Positions 10,096 through 19,429 of a stretch of 64,000 nt of DNA are shown here, piece by piece (within the stretch, counting starts at the first letter, position 1; the number at the start of each line of letters is the position of its first letter). This DNA comes from Paracoccus wurundjeri (GTDB lineage Bacteria; Pseudomonadota; Alphaproteobacteria; Rhodobacterales; Rhodobacteraceae), in the NCBI RefSeq assembly GCF_030678915.1, contig NZ_JAUUTZ010000002.1, forward strand, positions 1 to 64,000. Direction: 5' to 3'. Below the pieces are notes generated by a model that worked only from the letters and a program-made list of their open reading frames with translations, had not been told where the DNA came from and made no database searches. The position numbers and the translations under genes were made by a program.

Positions 10096-10758
10096 TCATT
10101 CACCCGGAACGGAGGACTCGGGTTCGCCGGTCAACACGATCATCATCTCGGAAAGGCGCTGGCGCAAGGCTTCACTCAGCCCCTCTTTCTGCTGAATCTG
10201 CCGAATCAGGGTAATCGCATCCTCTTCCCGATCGGCTTCCAGCAACGCGATCGCCTTTTGTTCCAGCGCAAGCAATTCGAAAGGCGCGCCGGCCCGGGAC
10301 AGATGGGTCAGGATCTGGTCCTTTTCGGCGGCATCCATCGACGATCCGGTCAGCATCACCAGTTTCAGTTGCGCAAGTTCCTTCAGCACGCCATCCGATT
10401 CGCTGTCCCCGGCCAACGTCCGCAAGGCTTCAACCGCGGCATCCGTTCCGCCGGATTCGGCCCATTCGCCTGCCGCAAGCAGCGTGCCAAGCGCTTTGCG
10501 TCCGTCAGAACCATCCGGATCGACCTTGGTCAGTGCGGCCGGATCGCCGGATGCCTGCGCGGCAAGGATCGCGTCGCCCCATGCCCGGGCCTCCTGGCGT
10601 TCGCGCGACAATGACCATTCCCGCCATATCGCGCCGCCCACGATGCCCAGAATGACCAGGATCGCAATCCAGCCATAGCGGCGGAACAATCCGAACAGCT
10701 TGTCGCGGCGCAGTTCGTCTGTCACCTCGTTAAAGAAGCTGTCGTTCTGATTAGCCAT
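10096..10758 (-). CDS. YfgM-like membrane-anchored TPR protein
   Basis: This 220-residue protein has a short cytoplasmic N-terminus (NEVTDELRRDKLFGLFRRYGW), one transmembrane helix at about residues 27-45, and a helical TPR-like periplasmic domain ending in an acidic tail. This is the architecture of YfgM, an ancillary subunit of the Sec translocon involved in periplasmic chaperone traffic. Position directly upstream of bamB and der, as in E. coli, supports this. The start at 10758 gives the conventional N-terminus; a longer reading frame extends upstream without support. Confidence 0.85.
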   Translation of the reverse strand: MANQNDSFFNEVTDELRRDKLFGLFRRYGWIAILVILGIVGGAIWREWSLSRERQEARAWGDAILAAQASGDPAALTKVDPDGSDGRKALGTLLAAGEWAESGGTDAAVEALRTLAGDSESDGVLKELAQLKLVMLTGSSMDAAEKDQILTHLSRAGAPFELLALEQKAIALLEADREEDAITLIRQIQQKEGLSEALRQRLSEMMIVLTGEPESSVPGE

Positions 10759-10888
10759 GAGGCACCTTGCTTTTGTCTTTTCCTTGCAGTTCGTCTTATA
10801 CTGCGTGAAAGGCAATTGCCAATGCCGACCGAAACAGCAATCCTGTCCGGGTGTTTGTCGGGAAGTTCAGGGTTACGGAGCAAGGTTC

Positions 10889-11875
10889 ATGTATGATCAA
10901 TATTCGATGCATCTCATGTCATGGTGGGCCCTGTTCGGCCTTACGGTGACGCTTGGCCTCAGCCTGAGCGATGATGACGATAATCACAGTTCTTCGCCCG
11001 GCCCTGATCCCGATCCCGTTCCTGAACCGTTTCAGGGCCGAGAGGATTTCGATCCCAACGCATATGACGAAATCTGGGTCGGCGACAGCGGTGATAATGC
11101 CCTGACGGCTGACAGGGATGTCTCTCATGCCATGGCGGGGCTTGGGGGGAACGATACGCTGACCGGGTCGTATGAGCGTGACTATATCCTTGGCGGCGCC
11201 GGCGATGATGAGATCATGTCGCGTCTGGACAGCGATATCGTCTATGCCGGGGACGGCAATGATTTCGTGAATTCCGGCTGGCAGAATGATTTCGTTTCGG
11301 GCGGTCGCGGCGATGACACGATCAACGGGCTTTATGGCAATGACGTTCTTCTGGGCGATGAGGGGAACGACCAGATCATCGGTTTCGACGGGCAGGATAC
11401 GATCGACGGCGGCGCGGGCAACGATACGCTGAGCGGTTTCAAAACCGGTCAGGCAGCCATCAGCAACGCGGCCGATCCCGATGCGGATGGTGCGGATATT
11501 CTGATCGGCGGGGATGGCGATGACGAATTGTGGCTTGCCGCCGACGATACCGGCCAAGGCGGCGCCGGGGCGGACACATTCATAACCGATCATCGCTTTG
11601 GGATTGATGAAGGCAGCGCCATTATTTCGGATTACAATGCCGATGAGGATCAGATCTACCTGCTGGTCGATCCCACACCCGAGGGTGAGGAACCGCCGGA
11701 GATCACTCAGAATGTCAGTGAAAACGGTGAGGATCGGCTTATTCTGGTCAACGGTGTCGAAGTGGCGCAGGTGACCGGGGCAGGCGCGGGGGACGATCTG
11801 GATATCCAGACCGTGACCGAGTTCCCGTCCGAGGATGAACCGCAACCGGAAGAACAGCCGGTTCCCTTGGCCTGA
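10889..11875 (+). CDS. Acidic RTX-type calcium-binding repeat protein
   Basis: This 328-residue protein begins with a hydrophobic helix (MSWWALFGLTVTLGLSL), then a very acidic, Pro-rich linker (SDDDDN, DPDPVPEP). Five to seven RTX nonapeptide repeats follow between about residues 90 and 200 (LGGAGDDEI, GGRGDDTIN, GGAGNDTLS, GGDGDDELW, GGAGADTF). RTX repeats fold into calcium-loaded beta-rolls, often in type I secreted proteins. No protease or lipase domain is visible, and no HlyB/HlyD-type genes lie nearby. The start has a GGAG site a few bases upstream. It is divergent from the yfgM-like gene. The N-terminal helix suggests membrane anchoring, so cell-surface location is inference. Confidence 0.85.
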   Translation: MYDQYSMHLMSWWALFGLTVTLGLSLSDDDDNHSSSPGPDPDPVPEPFQGREDFDPNAYDEIWVGDSGDNALTADRDVSHAMAGLGGNDTLTGSYERDYILGGAGDDEIMSRLDSDIVYAGDGNDFVNSGWQNDFVSGGRGDDTINGLYGNDVLLGDEGNDQIIGFDGQDTIDGGAGNDTLSGFKTGQAAISNAADPDADGADILIGGDGDDELWLAADDTGQGGAGADTFITDHRFGIDEGSAIISDYNADEDQIYLLVDPTPEGEEPPEITQNVSENGEDRLILVNGVEVAQVTGAGAGDDLDIQTVTEFPSEDEPQPEEQPVPLA

Positions 11876-11895
11876 CGCAAACCGGGTGTTGCGCG

Positions 11896-14800
11896 CTATT
11901 CCGCCGGAAGCGATTGCGGCTTGTCATCCCTGGCCAGTGCCTTGTCGTCGGGGCGGAGCCTGACGCCCTCGATCAGCACATAGATGACCGGCGTCAGCAA
12001 AAGCGTCAGTATGAATGCAAGGCTAAGGCCGCCGACGATGACCGCACCGATGGCGCGGCGGCTTTCCGCGCCCGCCCCGGTGGCCAGCGCAAGGGGGACC
12101 GCGCCCAGAACCGTCGCGATCGTGGTCATCATCACCGGGCGCAGGCGCGTGACCGCGCCTTCCCGCGCGGCGTCGCGCAGGGAATGCCCCTCGGCGCGAA
12201 GCTGGTTCGAGAATTCCACGATCAGGATGCCGTTCTTGGCCATGATCCCGATCAGCAGGATCATCCCCACCTGCGAAAAGATATTGATCGACATCCCGGT
12301 GATCAAAAGCGTCACCGCCGCGCCCGCCAGCCCCAAAGGCACGGTCAGCATGATGGTCAGGGGCGAGCGGAAGCTTTCGAATTGTGCCGCCAGCACAAGG
12401 AACACGATGGCAAGCGCCATTGCAAAGACCGTTGCCACCCCGCCCGAGGATTCAAGGTAATTCCGCGCCTGCCCCTTCCACGAAAGCGCGGCGCCCGCAG
12501 GCAATCCGGCGGTCGCTTCCTGCACGGCGCGCATGCCGGTCGCAAGATCGGTGCCTTCGGGCAGGTCGGCCTGCATCTCGACCGAAATCAATCGGTCGTA
12601 GCGGTTAATCTCGGGCGCGGTCGCGCCCGTGCTGATCGAGGCAAAGGCCGCAAGCGGGATCAGATCGCCGCGATCATTGCGCAACTGCACCGAAAGCATA
12701 TCCTCGACCGAATCGCGATCCTCGGGGGCGGCTTGCAGGACGACGGGATATTGCCTGCCATCCGAACTGTATTCCCCGACCGAGCGCGAGGCGAACAGAA
12801 CCTGCAGTGTCTGTGCGATGGATTGCGAGGTAAGGCCCAGATCCTGCGCGCGGGCCCGGTCTATATGCAAATTGGCCCCCGGCTGGTTCGCCGAGTAATT
12901 CACCTCGACCGCGGCGAGTCTGGGATCCTCTTCCAGCACGCTTGCGACCTGATTGGCCCATTCCTCGGCCCGGCTGATATCCGGCGCGCTCAGCATCCAG
13001 CTGATATTGCCTTGCGATCCCCGCATCCCCAGCCCACCCGCCGGTCTGATGAAGCTGGCCACCTCTGTGACGGCGTCGAGTTTTGGCCGCAACTCGGTGA
13101 TCACATCGCTCACGCTTTCCGTGCGCTCTTCCCAGGGGGACAGGGTCACGATAAGGATCGCGCGCCGCAACTCGCCCCATGTGCCGACAATGCTGGTCAC
13201 ATTGCTGATCGTACCCTCTTCCCGCATCGGCTCCAGCATCGCCTCGATCTTGCGGGTGGCTGCGTCGGTGAAGGAAAGGTTCGATCCCTGCGGCGCGTTG
13301 ATCGTGATCATGAACTGACCCCGATCCTCGTCGGGTTGCAACTGGCGGGGCAGGCCCTGATAAATCGCGAATGCCGAAGCCACGGCGAATGCGCATATGG
13401 CAAGGATCGGAACCGGGCGCGCGATCATCCGGGCAAGCAGGCGGCCATAAATCCGTTCCAGCCAGTGGATCACGCGGTCCACGATGCGGGTCAGAAAGCC
13501 GGGCTTGTCGTCGCGCGGCAGAACAATCGAGGCCAGCACCGGCGAGATGGTCAATGCGACGAAACCCGATACCGCGACGGCGACCGCAAGGACGATCCCG
13601 AATTCCGCGAAAAGCTGGCCGATCTGTCCTTCCATGAAGCTGACCGGCAGGAACACTGCGATCAGCACGGCGGTCGTGGCGATAACCGCGAAGCTGACCT
13701 GACCCGCGCCGCGCCGGGCGGCTTCGGCGCGGCTTGCACCCATCGCGCGGTGCCGCTGAATATTTTCCAGCACGACAATCGCGTCATCCACGACCAGACC
13801 GATGGCAAGGATCAGGGCGAACAGCGTCAGAATATTGATCGAAAAGCCCAGCATCATCATCGCCAGCCCCGCCCCAAGGGCCGAGATCGGGATGGTGACG
13901 ACCGGCACCATCGACAGCCGCGCCGAGCCAAGGAACAGGAAGATCACGGCAGTCACCAGTAACACTGCTTCGCCGAAGACCTTGGCGACCTGTTTGATCG
14001 AGCTTTCGATGAACACGGCCTCGTCGGCTGTCACCTGAAGCGTCATTCCATTGGGCAGGGTGGGGCGAATGAGGTCCAGCTCTGCCCGGACGGCGTTCGA
14101 AATGGCTACCGTGTTCGCCTGCGCCTGCGGCTGGATTCCCATGCCCAGCGCCAGAACCCCGTTCGAGCGGAAATTCGACTCGGTCTGCTCTGCGCCCTCT
14201 TCGATACGGGCGACATCGCCAAGCAGTAGCGGGCGCGCGCCGCCGTCGCGCACGACCATCTGCCGGAAGGCATCCGCCGTGGTAAAGCGGGTCTGCGCCA
14301 GAACCTGCAACTGTCTTGCACCTGTCTCGATCTCGCCGGCGGGCAGTTCGACATTATTGGCTTCAAGCGCCGAGATGATATCGGTGGTCGTGATCCCATG
14401 CGCCGCCATGCGCGCCTGATCCAGCCAGAGCCGCATGGATGGCGCGCGTTCGCCGTAAATGACCGTATTCGCGACGCCGGGCAGTCGCGCCAGACGGTCC
14501 TTGATATAGCGATCGGCATAATCCGACAGTTCCAGCGGCGTCATGCCCGGGCTGGACAGGGCAAGCCGCAGCACCGGATCGCCCTCGCTGTCGTTCTTGT
14601 CGATACGGGGGCGGTCGGCCTCTTCGGGCAGGTTGTTCACCACCCTTTCGACCGCGTTCCGCACATCATTTGCGGCATTGTCGATATTTCGCGACGGATC
14701 GAATTCCAGAACCGTACGCATGCGCCCACGTTCGGATGAGGTTGACATCGAGACGACGCCGGACACGCCGGCAAGCGCGCCTTCGATTACCGTGGCGACC

Positions 14801-14985
14801 TGACTGTCCACGACATCCGGCGAGGCGCCGGTGTAATCCACCCGGACCGTCACCTGCGCGGCCTCGACCTGCGGCAATTCGCGCACCGGCAGCCGGGTCA
14901 TGGCAACCGCGCCGATCAGCACGATCAGAAGATTGAGAACCGTCACCAGAACCGGGCGACGCAGTGAAAGATCGGGCAAGCTCAT
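11896..14985 (-). CDS. RND efflux pump inner-membrane permease (HAE1 type)
   Basis: This 1029-residue protein has RND permease architecture: an N-terminal TM helix, a large periplasmic loop, a block of TM helices with the GLVVDDAIVVLENI signature, a second periplasmic domain and a second TM block (LLIGIMAKNGILIVEFSNQ). Length and motifs fit AcrB/MexF-like multidrug exporters that use the proton gradient. It is coupled by an ATGA overlap to the adaptor gene upstream. No outer-membrane channel gene or regulator is adjacent, so it probably shares a channel encoded elsewhere. The substrate cannot be deduced. Confidence 0.95.
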   Translation of the reverse strand: MSLPDLSLRRPVLVTVLNLLIVLIGAVAMTRLPVRELPQVEAAQVTVRVDYTGASPDVVDSQVATVIEGALAGVSGVVSMSTSSERGRMRTVLEFDPSRNIDNAANDVRNAVERVVNNLPEEADRPRIDKNDSEGDPVLRLALSSPGMTPLELSDYADRYIKDRLARLPGVANTVIYGERAPSMRLWLDQARMAAHGITTTDIISALEANNVELPAGEIETGARQLQVLAQTRFTTADAFRQMVVRDGGARPLLLGDVARIEEGAEQTESNFRSNGVLALGMGIQPQAQANTVAISNAVRAELDLIRPTLPNGMTLQVTADEAVFIESSIKQVAKVFGEAVLLVTAVIFLFLGSARLSMVPVVTIPISALGAGLAMMMLGFSINILTLFALILAIGLVVDDAIVVLENIQRHRAMGASRAEAARRGAGQVSFAVIATTAVLIAVFLPVSFMEGQIGQLFAEFGIVLAVAVAVSGFVALTISPVLASIVLPRDDKPGFLTRIVDRVIHWLERIYGRLLARMIARPVPILAICAFAVASAFAIYQGLPRQLQPDEDRGQFMITINAPQGSNLSFTDAATRKIEAMLEPMREEGTISNVTSIVGTWGELRRAILIVTLSPWEERTESVSDVITELRPKLDAVTEVASFIRPAGGLGMRGSQGNISWMLSAPDISRAEEWANQVASVLEEDPRLAAVEVNYSANQPGANLHIDRARAQDLGLTSQSIAQTLQVLFASRSVGEYSSDGRQYPVVLQAAPEDRDSVEDMLSVQLRNDRGDLIPLAAFASISTGATAPEINRYDRLISVEMQADLPEGTDLATGMRAVQEATAGLPAGAALSWKGQARNYLESSGGVATVFAMALAIVFLVLAAQFESFRSPLTIMLTVPLGLAGAAVTLLITGMSINIFSQVGMILLIGIMAKNGILIVEFSNQLRAEGHSLRDAAREGAVTRLRPVMMTTIATVLGAVPLALATGAGAESRRAIGAVIVGGLSLAFILTLLLTPVIYVLIEGVRLRPDDKALARDDKPQSLPAE

Positions 14986-16085
14986 CCGTCGATACCCGCC
15001 GTCGCGGGCGCATCGGCGGCGCGGGCAACGACGTCGATTTCCATTCCCGGCGCGACGCGGTGCAAATTAGTCACGATGATCTGCTCGTCCTGCGACAGGC
15101 CGGAAACCACCTCGACCAATCCGTCGACCTGCTGGCCGACCGAGATTTCGGCCTGTTTCGCCACGCCATCCCGGGCGACAAGCACCAGATGGCGGTCGCC
15201 CTCGACGGTCAGGACCTGTTCGGGGATGGCGATCTGCTGCCGCTCTGCCAGAACCAGATCGACTTGCAGGAACATTCCGCCGGTCAGTGCGCGGTCGTCA
15301 TTGGGAATCTCGCCCCGCAGCGCAATCGAGCGGGTGGCGGAATCGACGCGCGTATCAATCCGGCTGACCTTGCCTTCGAAAACCCGGCCCGGCCATGCGG
15401 CTGTCGTCACCTCGATCCGAAGCCCGGGTTCAAGCCTTGACAGCTGGATCTCGGGCACGCTGAAATCGACTTCGATCAGCGAGCGGTCGTCAAGCGTGGT
15501 AACCGTGGTCGTGGCATCGACAACCTGTCCTTCGACCAGATCTGTTAGCCCCACGACACCGGAAAACGGCGCGCGAACCCGGCGGTCGTCCAGAATGACC
15601 CTTGCCCGGTCAAGCTCTGCCTCGGCCCTGAGCAGCGCGGCCTTGGCCGTCTGATATGCGGCGTCCGATGCGCTGCCGGTTTTGTTAAGCTGCTGTTGCC
15701 GGGTAAAGGCGGTATCGGCTTCGGCAAGCGTCGCTTCGGCGGCCTTGACGTCGGCCTGTTCGGCGCGGTCGTCAAGCGTCAGGAGAACATCGCCCTTCGC
15801 CACGCTTTGCCCCGGACGAAAGCCGATATGGGTGATCCGGCCCGCGGTCTCGGCAACCAGATTGACCGCATTCCGCGCCCGCGCCGTGCCGACCGCGCGG
15901 ACCGTATCGCGGAAATTCCCGGTTCCGACCGGTATCGTCTCGACCGTCAGGGGGGAAGAAGAGGATTCGGGCCCCTGCGCAACGGCCAGATTGGGTGCAG
16001 CCATCAGGCGGTCGGTCACGTAAAGGCCGCCCGCGGCTGCGGCCAGAATGACCAAAACACCCAGAATCACCTTGAGGGCACGCAT
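14982..16085 (-). CDS. RND efflux periplasmic adaptor (membrane fusion protein)
   Basis: This 367-residue adaptor has an uncleaved N-terminal helix (VILGVLVILAAAAGGLYV), a biotinyl-lipoyl-like half motif (GRITHIGFRPGQSVAKGDVL), a coiled-coil hairpin rich in Ala/Glu (residues about 110-160), then the second lipoyl half (RVRAPFSGVVGL) and beta-barrel domains. This is the HlyD/AcrA family adaptor that bridges the permease to an outer-membrane channel. It precedes and overlaps the permease gene by four bases. Confidence 0.95.
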   Translation of the reverse strand: MRALKVILGVLVILAAAAGGLYVTDRLMAAPNLAVAQGPESSSSPLTVETIPVGTGNFRDTVRAVGTARARNAVNLVAETAGRITHIGFRPGQSVAKGDVLLTLDDRAEQADVKAAEATLAEADTAFTRQQQLNKTGSASDAAYQTAKAALLRAEAELDRARVILDDRRVRAPFSGVVGLTDLVEGQVVDATTTVTTLDDRSLIEVDFSVPEIQLSRLEPGLRIEVTTAAWPGRVFEGKVSRIDTRVDSATRSIALRGEIPNDDRALTGGMFLQVDLVLAERQQIAIPEQVLTVEGDRHLVLVARDGVAKQAEISVGQQVDGLVEVVSGLSQDEQIIVTNLHRVAPGMEIDVVARAADAPATAGIDG

Positions 16086-16230
16086 CTCTCACTCCAGACA
16101 GCACGCAATGAGGCCACGGGACGAAGCCTGACAATAACATGTGATAACCATCGTCAAAATCGCGCAAATGACAGGCTGCGGCAACTGATATTCGCGTGTA
16201 TGCCGGCAATTTTAGGCTTGGGTGATGCGA

Positions 16231-17055
16231 TCAGGCCCGGGTTGCCCGAAGCCTGGGCTGTATTTTCCACGCCGCATGCAGCCCTGCCAGCAATGCGGCA
16301 TCGTGATCGGGGCGTAGAACCGCGCCGCCCTGTCGTTCAACTGCCAGCGCGTAAAGTCCGGCAAGCGGCCCGTTTCCGCAGATTGCGACGGTTTCGCCCA
16401 GCCAATAGGGCTTGGCATCGGCCAGTTCGCAGCCGATCAGCAGCCCGGCAAGCTGCGCCGCGCCCGATCCCATGGCCCCCCGCAAGGCAAGCAGGCGGCC
16501 ATGCGCCCGGTGCGGGCGGCTAAGCGCATCGTCAAGCGCAGACAGGAAAATATCGGGTTCCGCGATAGCGGCATTTGCGCAATCGCTGGCAATCCATTCC
16601 ATGAACTCGCCGCTGAGATAGCCGTGGAAATGGCAGATTTCCTGCGCCGATACCCGTATCCAATGGCTGTGCCTGCCGGTGATGCAGATCACGCCATCGA
16701 ATTGCGGATCGGCTGCCACCAGCCCGGCGACAAGCGCGGTCTGACCGTGAAGCCGCGCCGCTGGTTCGGCCTGCGTCACGCCCCGCGCGATCCGGAACGG
16801 TCGTTCCCCTGCAGTGGTATTGACCAATGTAAGCTTTGCGGAGGTCGGCGCGGCTGCGAAATCCCGGGCGGGATACGTCCCGCTCATATCCGCCAGCAGT
16901 AACGGCAGGTCGGGGAATGTCTGCAACGCATCGGCAAGCCCCGGAATTCCAACACAGGCGCATTGGTCCTGTCCGGCCGGAGTCGGCCCCTGCATCGACC
17001 AGCTTCGCAGGGATTTTCCGTCATACTCAGCAGCTATCCAGTTCGCGGCGCTCAT
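16231..17055 (-). CDS. dgoK: 2-oxo-3-deoxygalactonate kinase
   Basis: This 274-residue protein matches the DgoK family, which phosphorylates 2-dehydro-3-deoxy-D-galactonate in the De Ley-Doudoroff galactose pathway. Typical features are the segment VICITGRHSHWIRVSAQEI (family form LPGTHSKWV), the GEFMEWI helix region, and LAGLLIGCELADAK. It is slightly short for the family but intact. No dgoA aldolase, dehydratase or sugar transporter lies nearby, so it is an isolated pathway gene here. Some family-conserved positions are altered, so substrate specificity is less sure than the fold. Confidence 0.8.
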   Translation of the reverse strand: MSAANWIAAEYDGKSLRSWSMQGPTPAGQDQCACVGIPGLADALQTFPDLPLLLADMSGTYPARDFAAAPTSAKLTLVNTTAGERPFRIARGVTQAEPAARLHGQTALVAGLVAADPQFDGVICITGRHSHWIRVSAQEICHFHGYLSGEFMEWIASDCANAAIAEPDIFLSALDDALSRPHRAHGRLLALRGAMGSGAAQLAGLLIGCELADAKPYWLGETVAICGNGPLAGLYALAVERQGGAVLRPDHDAALLAGLHAAWKIQPRLRATRA

Positions 17056-17126
17056 TCATCGATCCTTGGCGACGGTTACATGGGCCGGATATCAGATATG
17101 ACGGACAAGGTCAGCCCGGTTGCGGC

Positions 17127-17417
17127 TCAGGAGGCGGGTGCGCTCCAGCTTAGCGGTTGCGGGTCTTCCCGGAAGGCGAAGCGCAGGAGATGGCTTTCCA
17201 GCACATCCCGCAATTGCTGCAAATCATCTTCCCCTGCGGCATCGGCAGTCAGGCGCAACCCCTCGGAGGTCGTTTCGATCGTGGCGTCACCCATTTCAAA
17301 ATGAAGTTGCGCACGATCATCCTGCATCTCCACATCGATCTTGTGGCCGAAATGTTTCGACAATGTGGCCAGAAGCTGCGGGCCGCGGGCGGTGGGAAAG
17401 TCGGCGGTCTGTTTCAT
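17127..17417 (-). CDS. DUF2218 family small protein
   Basis: This 96-residue cytosolic protein resembles the DUF2218 family: an N-terminal TADFPTARGPQLLATLSKHFGHKI segment with helix, then strands ending in LRFAFREDPQPLSW. The function of the family is not established. From memory, members are often found beside siderophore-iron uptake genes, and here it is divergent from such an operon starting at 17571, which supports a link to iron. No export signal or catalytic motif can be seen. Confidence 0.8.
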   Translation of the reverse strand: MKQTADFPTARGPQLLATLSKHFGHKIDVEMQDDRAQLHFEMGDATIETTSEGLRLTADAAGEDDLQQLRDVLESHLLRFAFREDPQPLSWSAPAS

Positions 17418-17570
17418 GACGTTCCTTGGATCTGCATGGCAAGGGAAATTCCGGCTTAACCGCTGGGCGATATGAGCGCAATTCCCGACAAATTCATTAA
17501 GGCAAATCTTTACCTATCCGGAACTCGGGGCTAATCAGGCCCGGAACCCGCCGACCTGAAGGAATCCGCC

Positions 17571-18476
17571 ATGCGTCGTTTCATTTTACCGGGCCTGCTG
17601 ACCCTTGCCCTGACATCGGCAGCCCTTGCCGATGATGTCACGATCCCGACCGCACAGGGAGAGGTTTCCGTTGCCGCCGAACCCAAGGTGATCGCCGTGC
17701 TGGACATGGCCGCAATCGACACGTTGCAGGCGCTTGGGGTGATGCCCGATGGCCGGCCGAACGAGCTTTACATCGATTACCTTCCGGATGTCGAAGAGGC
17801 GGCGGCCCCCGTAGGCACGCTTTTCGAGCCGAATCTTGAAGCGCTTGCCGTTCTTGACCCCGATCTGATCATCATCGGCGGACGCTCGGCCGGGCAGCTC
17901 GAGTCGGTGTCGCAGATCGCGCCCAGTATCGACATGACGATCGGCATCGATCTGATATCCGATGCCAAGTCCCGTCTTGCCGCCTATGGCACCCTGTTCG
18001 GCAAAGAGGATCAGGCGGCCAGGATGGCTGCGGCGCTTGATGAAAAACTTGCCAGGACACGGGACGCCGGAAAAGGGAAGGGTAGCGCCCTGATGGTCAT
18101 GACCAACGGCCCGAAAATGGCGGCTTACGGTACGAATTCGCGCTTTGGCTGGATTTTCGACGCGACCGGCCTTGAAGAGGCCAGCAACGGGCTGAAGGGC
18201 GACACCCATGGCGATGCGATTACCCATGAATTCATCGCCGAGGCCGATCCCGACTGGCTGATCGTGCTGGATCGCAGCGTTGCCGTGGGTGAAGGCGGGC
18301 AATCCGCCGAGGCGACGCTGAAAAGCCCTCTGATCGCAGAAACCAAAGCGTGGAAATCCGGCCAGATCATCTATCTTGACCCGGCCAGCAGCTATATTTC
18401 GGGCGGCGGCTACAGGTCGCTGAGTACAGGGCTGGAGCAATTGGCCAAGGCATTGAACAGCGTTTCAGAAAACTGA
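17571..18476 (+). CDS. Siderophore ABC transporter substrate-binding protein
   Basis: This 301-residue protein has a Sec signal peptide (LPGLLTLALTSAALA-DD) and the class III periplasmic binding-protein pattern (KVIAVLDMAAIDTLQALGV, DPDLIIIGGRSAGQLESV) of the FatB/CeuE/YclQ group that binds ferric siderophores, often catecholates. It begins the four-gene importer operon, with the stop codon overlapping the next ATG (TGATG). The 153-bp gap upstream should contain an iron-regulated promoter. I could not recognise a convincing Fur, RirA or Irr box in it. Confidence 0.92.
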   Translation: MRRFILPGLLTLALTSAALADDVTIPTAQGEVSVAAEPKVIAVLDMAAIDTLQALGVMPDGRPNELYIDYLPDVEEAAAPVGTLFEPNLEALAVLDPDLIIIGGRSAGQLESVSQIAPSIDMTIGIDLISDAKSRLAAYGTLFGKEDQAARMAAALDEKLARTRDAGKGKGSALMVMTNGPKMAAYGTNSRFGWIFDATGLEEASNGLKGDTHGDAITHEFIAEADPDWLIVLDRSVAVGEGGQSAEATLKSPLIAETKAWKSGQIIYLDPASSYISGGGYRSLSTGLEQLAKALNSVSEN

Positions 18477-19429
18477 TGCGATATCTGCCGGGGGCAATTC
18501 TGGTCCTTGCGGTGCTGATGCTGGCCAGTCTTACGGTCGGCGCGGCCAGCGTGGATCTGACGACGATCCGGCAGGATCCCTATGCGATGCTGGTGTTGCT
18601 GGAATCGCGACTGCCCCGGACCCTGGCGGTCGCCCTGACCGGCTCGGCGCTGGCCGTGGCGGGGGTGGTGCTGCAAAGCCTGGTGCGCAATCGGTTTGTC
18701 GGGCCTGAAACCACGGGCACCGCCGAAAGCGCGGCGCTTGGGCTGCTGGCGATCACCATCCTTGCGCCGGGCGCGCCGATCTGGGCGCGAATGGGGGTGG
18801 CCAGCCTTGCCGCAATGGCGGGAACCGCCCTGTTCGTGACCATCATCCGGCGCCTTCCGGTGCGCGAGGTGATGCTGGTGCCGATAGCCGGGCTGGTTCT
18901 GGCCGGGGTGCTGCGCGCCATCGCGACCTTTATCGGCTGGCAAACGGATCTGCTGCAATATGTCGATGGCTGGCTGATGGCTGGCGAATTCTCGGGCGTG
19001 ATCGCGGGGCGTTACGAATTGCTGTGGATCGCCGCACTGGCGGCGGGGCTGGCATGGTTCGCGGCGGACCGTTTTGCGATACTGGGGCTTGGCGATCAGG
19101 TGGCGACCGGGCTGGGCCTGTCGGTCCAGGCGGTGATGCGGCTGGGGCTGGCGGTCGTCGCGGTGGTGATGGCGATGGTGGTGACGACAGTTGGACTGAT
19201 CCCGTTTCTGGGACTGGTCGTGCCCAATATCGTCGCCCGGATCATGGGGGACAATCTGCGCGCCTCGATCCCTGTGGTCGCGGTGTTCGGAGCGGCGCTG
19301 CTGCTGGCCTGCGACCTGATCGGACGCCTGATCCGCTATCCTTACGAAATCCCCGTAGGCACGATTCTTGGCGTGATCGGCGCGGCAATCTTCCTGTGGA
19401 TGCTCTATGCAAGGCCGGCCCGTGGATAA
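18476..19429 (+). CDS. Siderophore ABC transporter permease (FecCD family)
   Basis: This 317-residue integral membrane protein has the FecCD-family pattern: SRLPRTLAVALTGSALAVAGVVLQSLVRNRFVGPETTG near residues 42-80 (the family form has NPLA-like residues here), and VPNIVARIMGDNLR as the cytoplasmic coupling segment. About nine or ten TM helices are apparent. It pairs with the next permease to form the heterodimeric membrane channel. Translation is coupled to the upstream binding protein by a one-base overlap. Confidence 0.93.
   Translation: MRYLPGAILVLAVLMLASLTVGAASVDLTTIRQDPYAMLVLLESRLPRTLAVALTGSALAVAGVVLQSLVRNRFVGPETTGTAESAALGLLAITILAPGAPIWARMGVASLAAMAGTALFVTIIRRLPVREVMLVPIAGLVLAGVLRAIATFIGWQTDLLQYVDGWLMAGEFSGVIAGRYELLWIAALAAGLAWFAADRFAILGLGDQVATGLGLSVQAVMRLGLAVVAVVMAMVVTTVGLIPFLGLVVPNIVARIMGDNLRASIPVVAVFGAALLLACDLIGRLIRYPYEIPVGTILGVIGAAIFLWMLYARPARG

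Noticed and set aside
10978..11500. Tandem DNA repeat or CRISPR-like array
   Set aside because: The periodicity is that of RTX nonapeptide codons within one gene; there are no identical repeats with unique spacers.
11914..13962. Long open frame opposite the RND permease
   Set aside because: It is antisense to an intact, well-conserved RND gene, has the Arg/His/Gln-rich composition of a GC-rich shadow frame and no recognisable domain.
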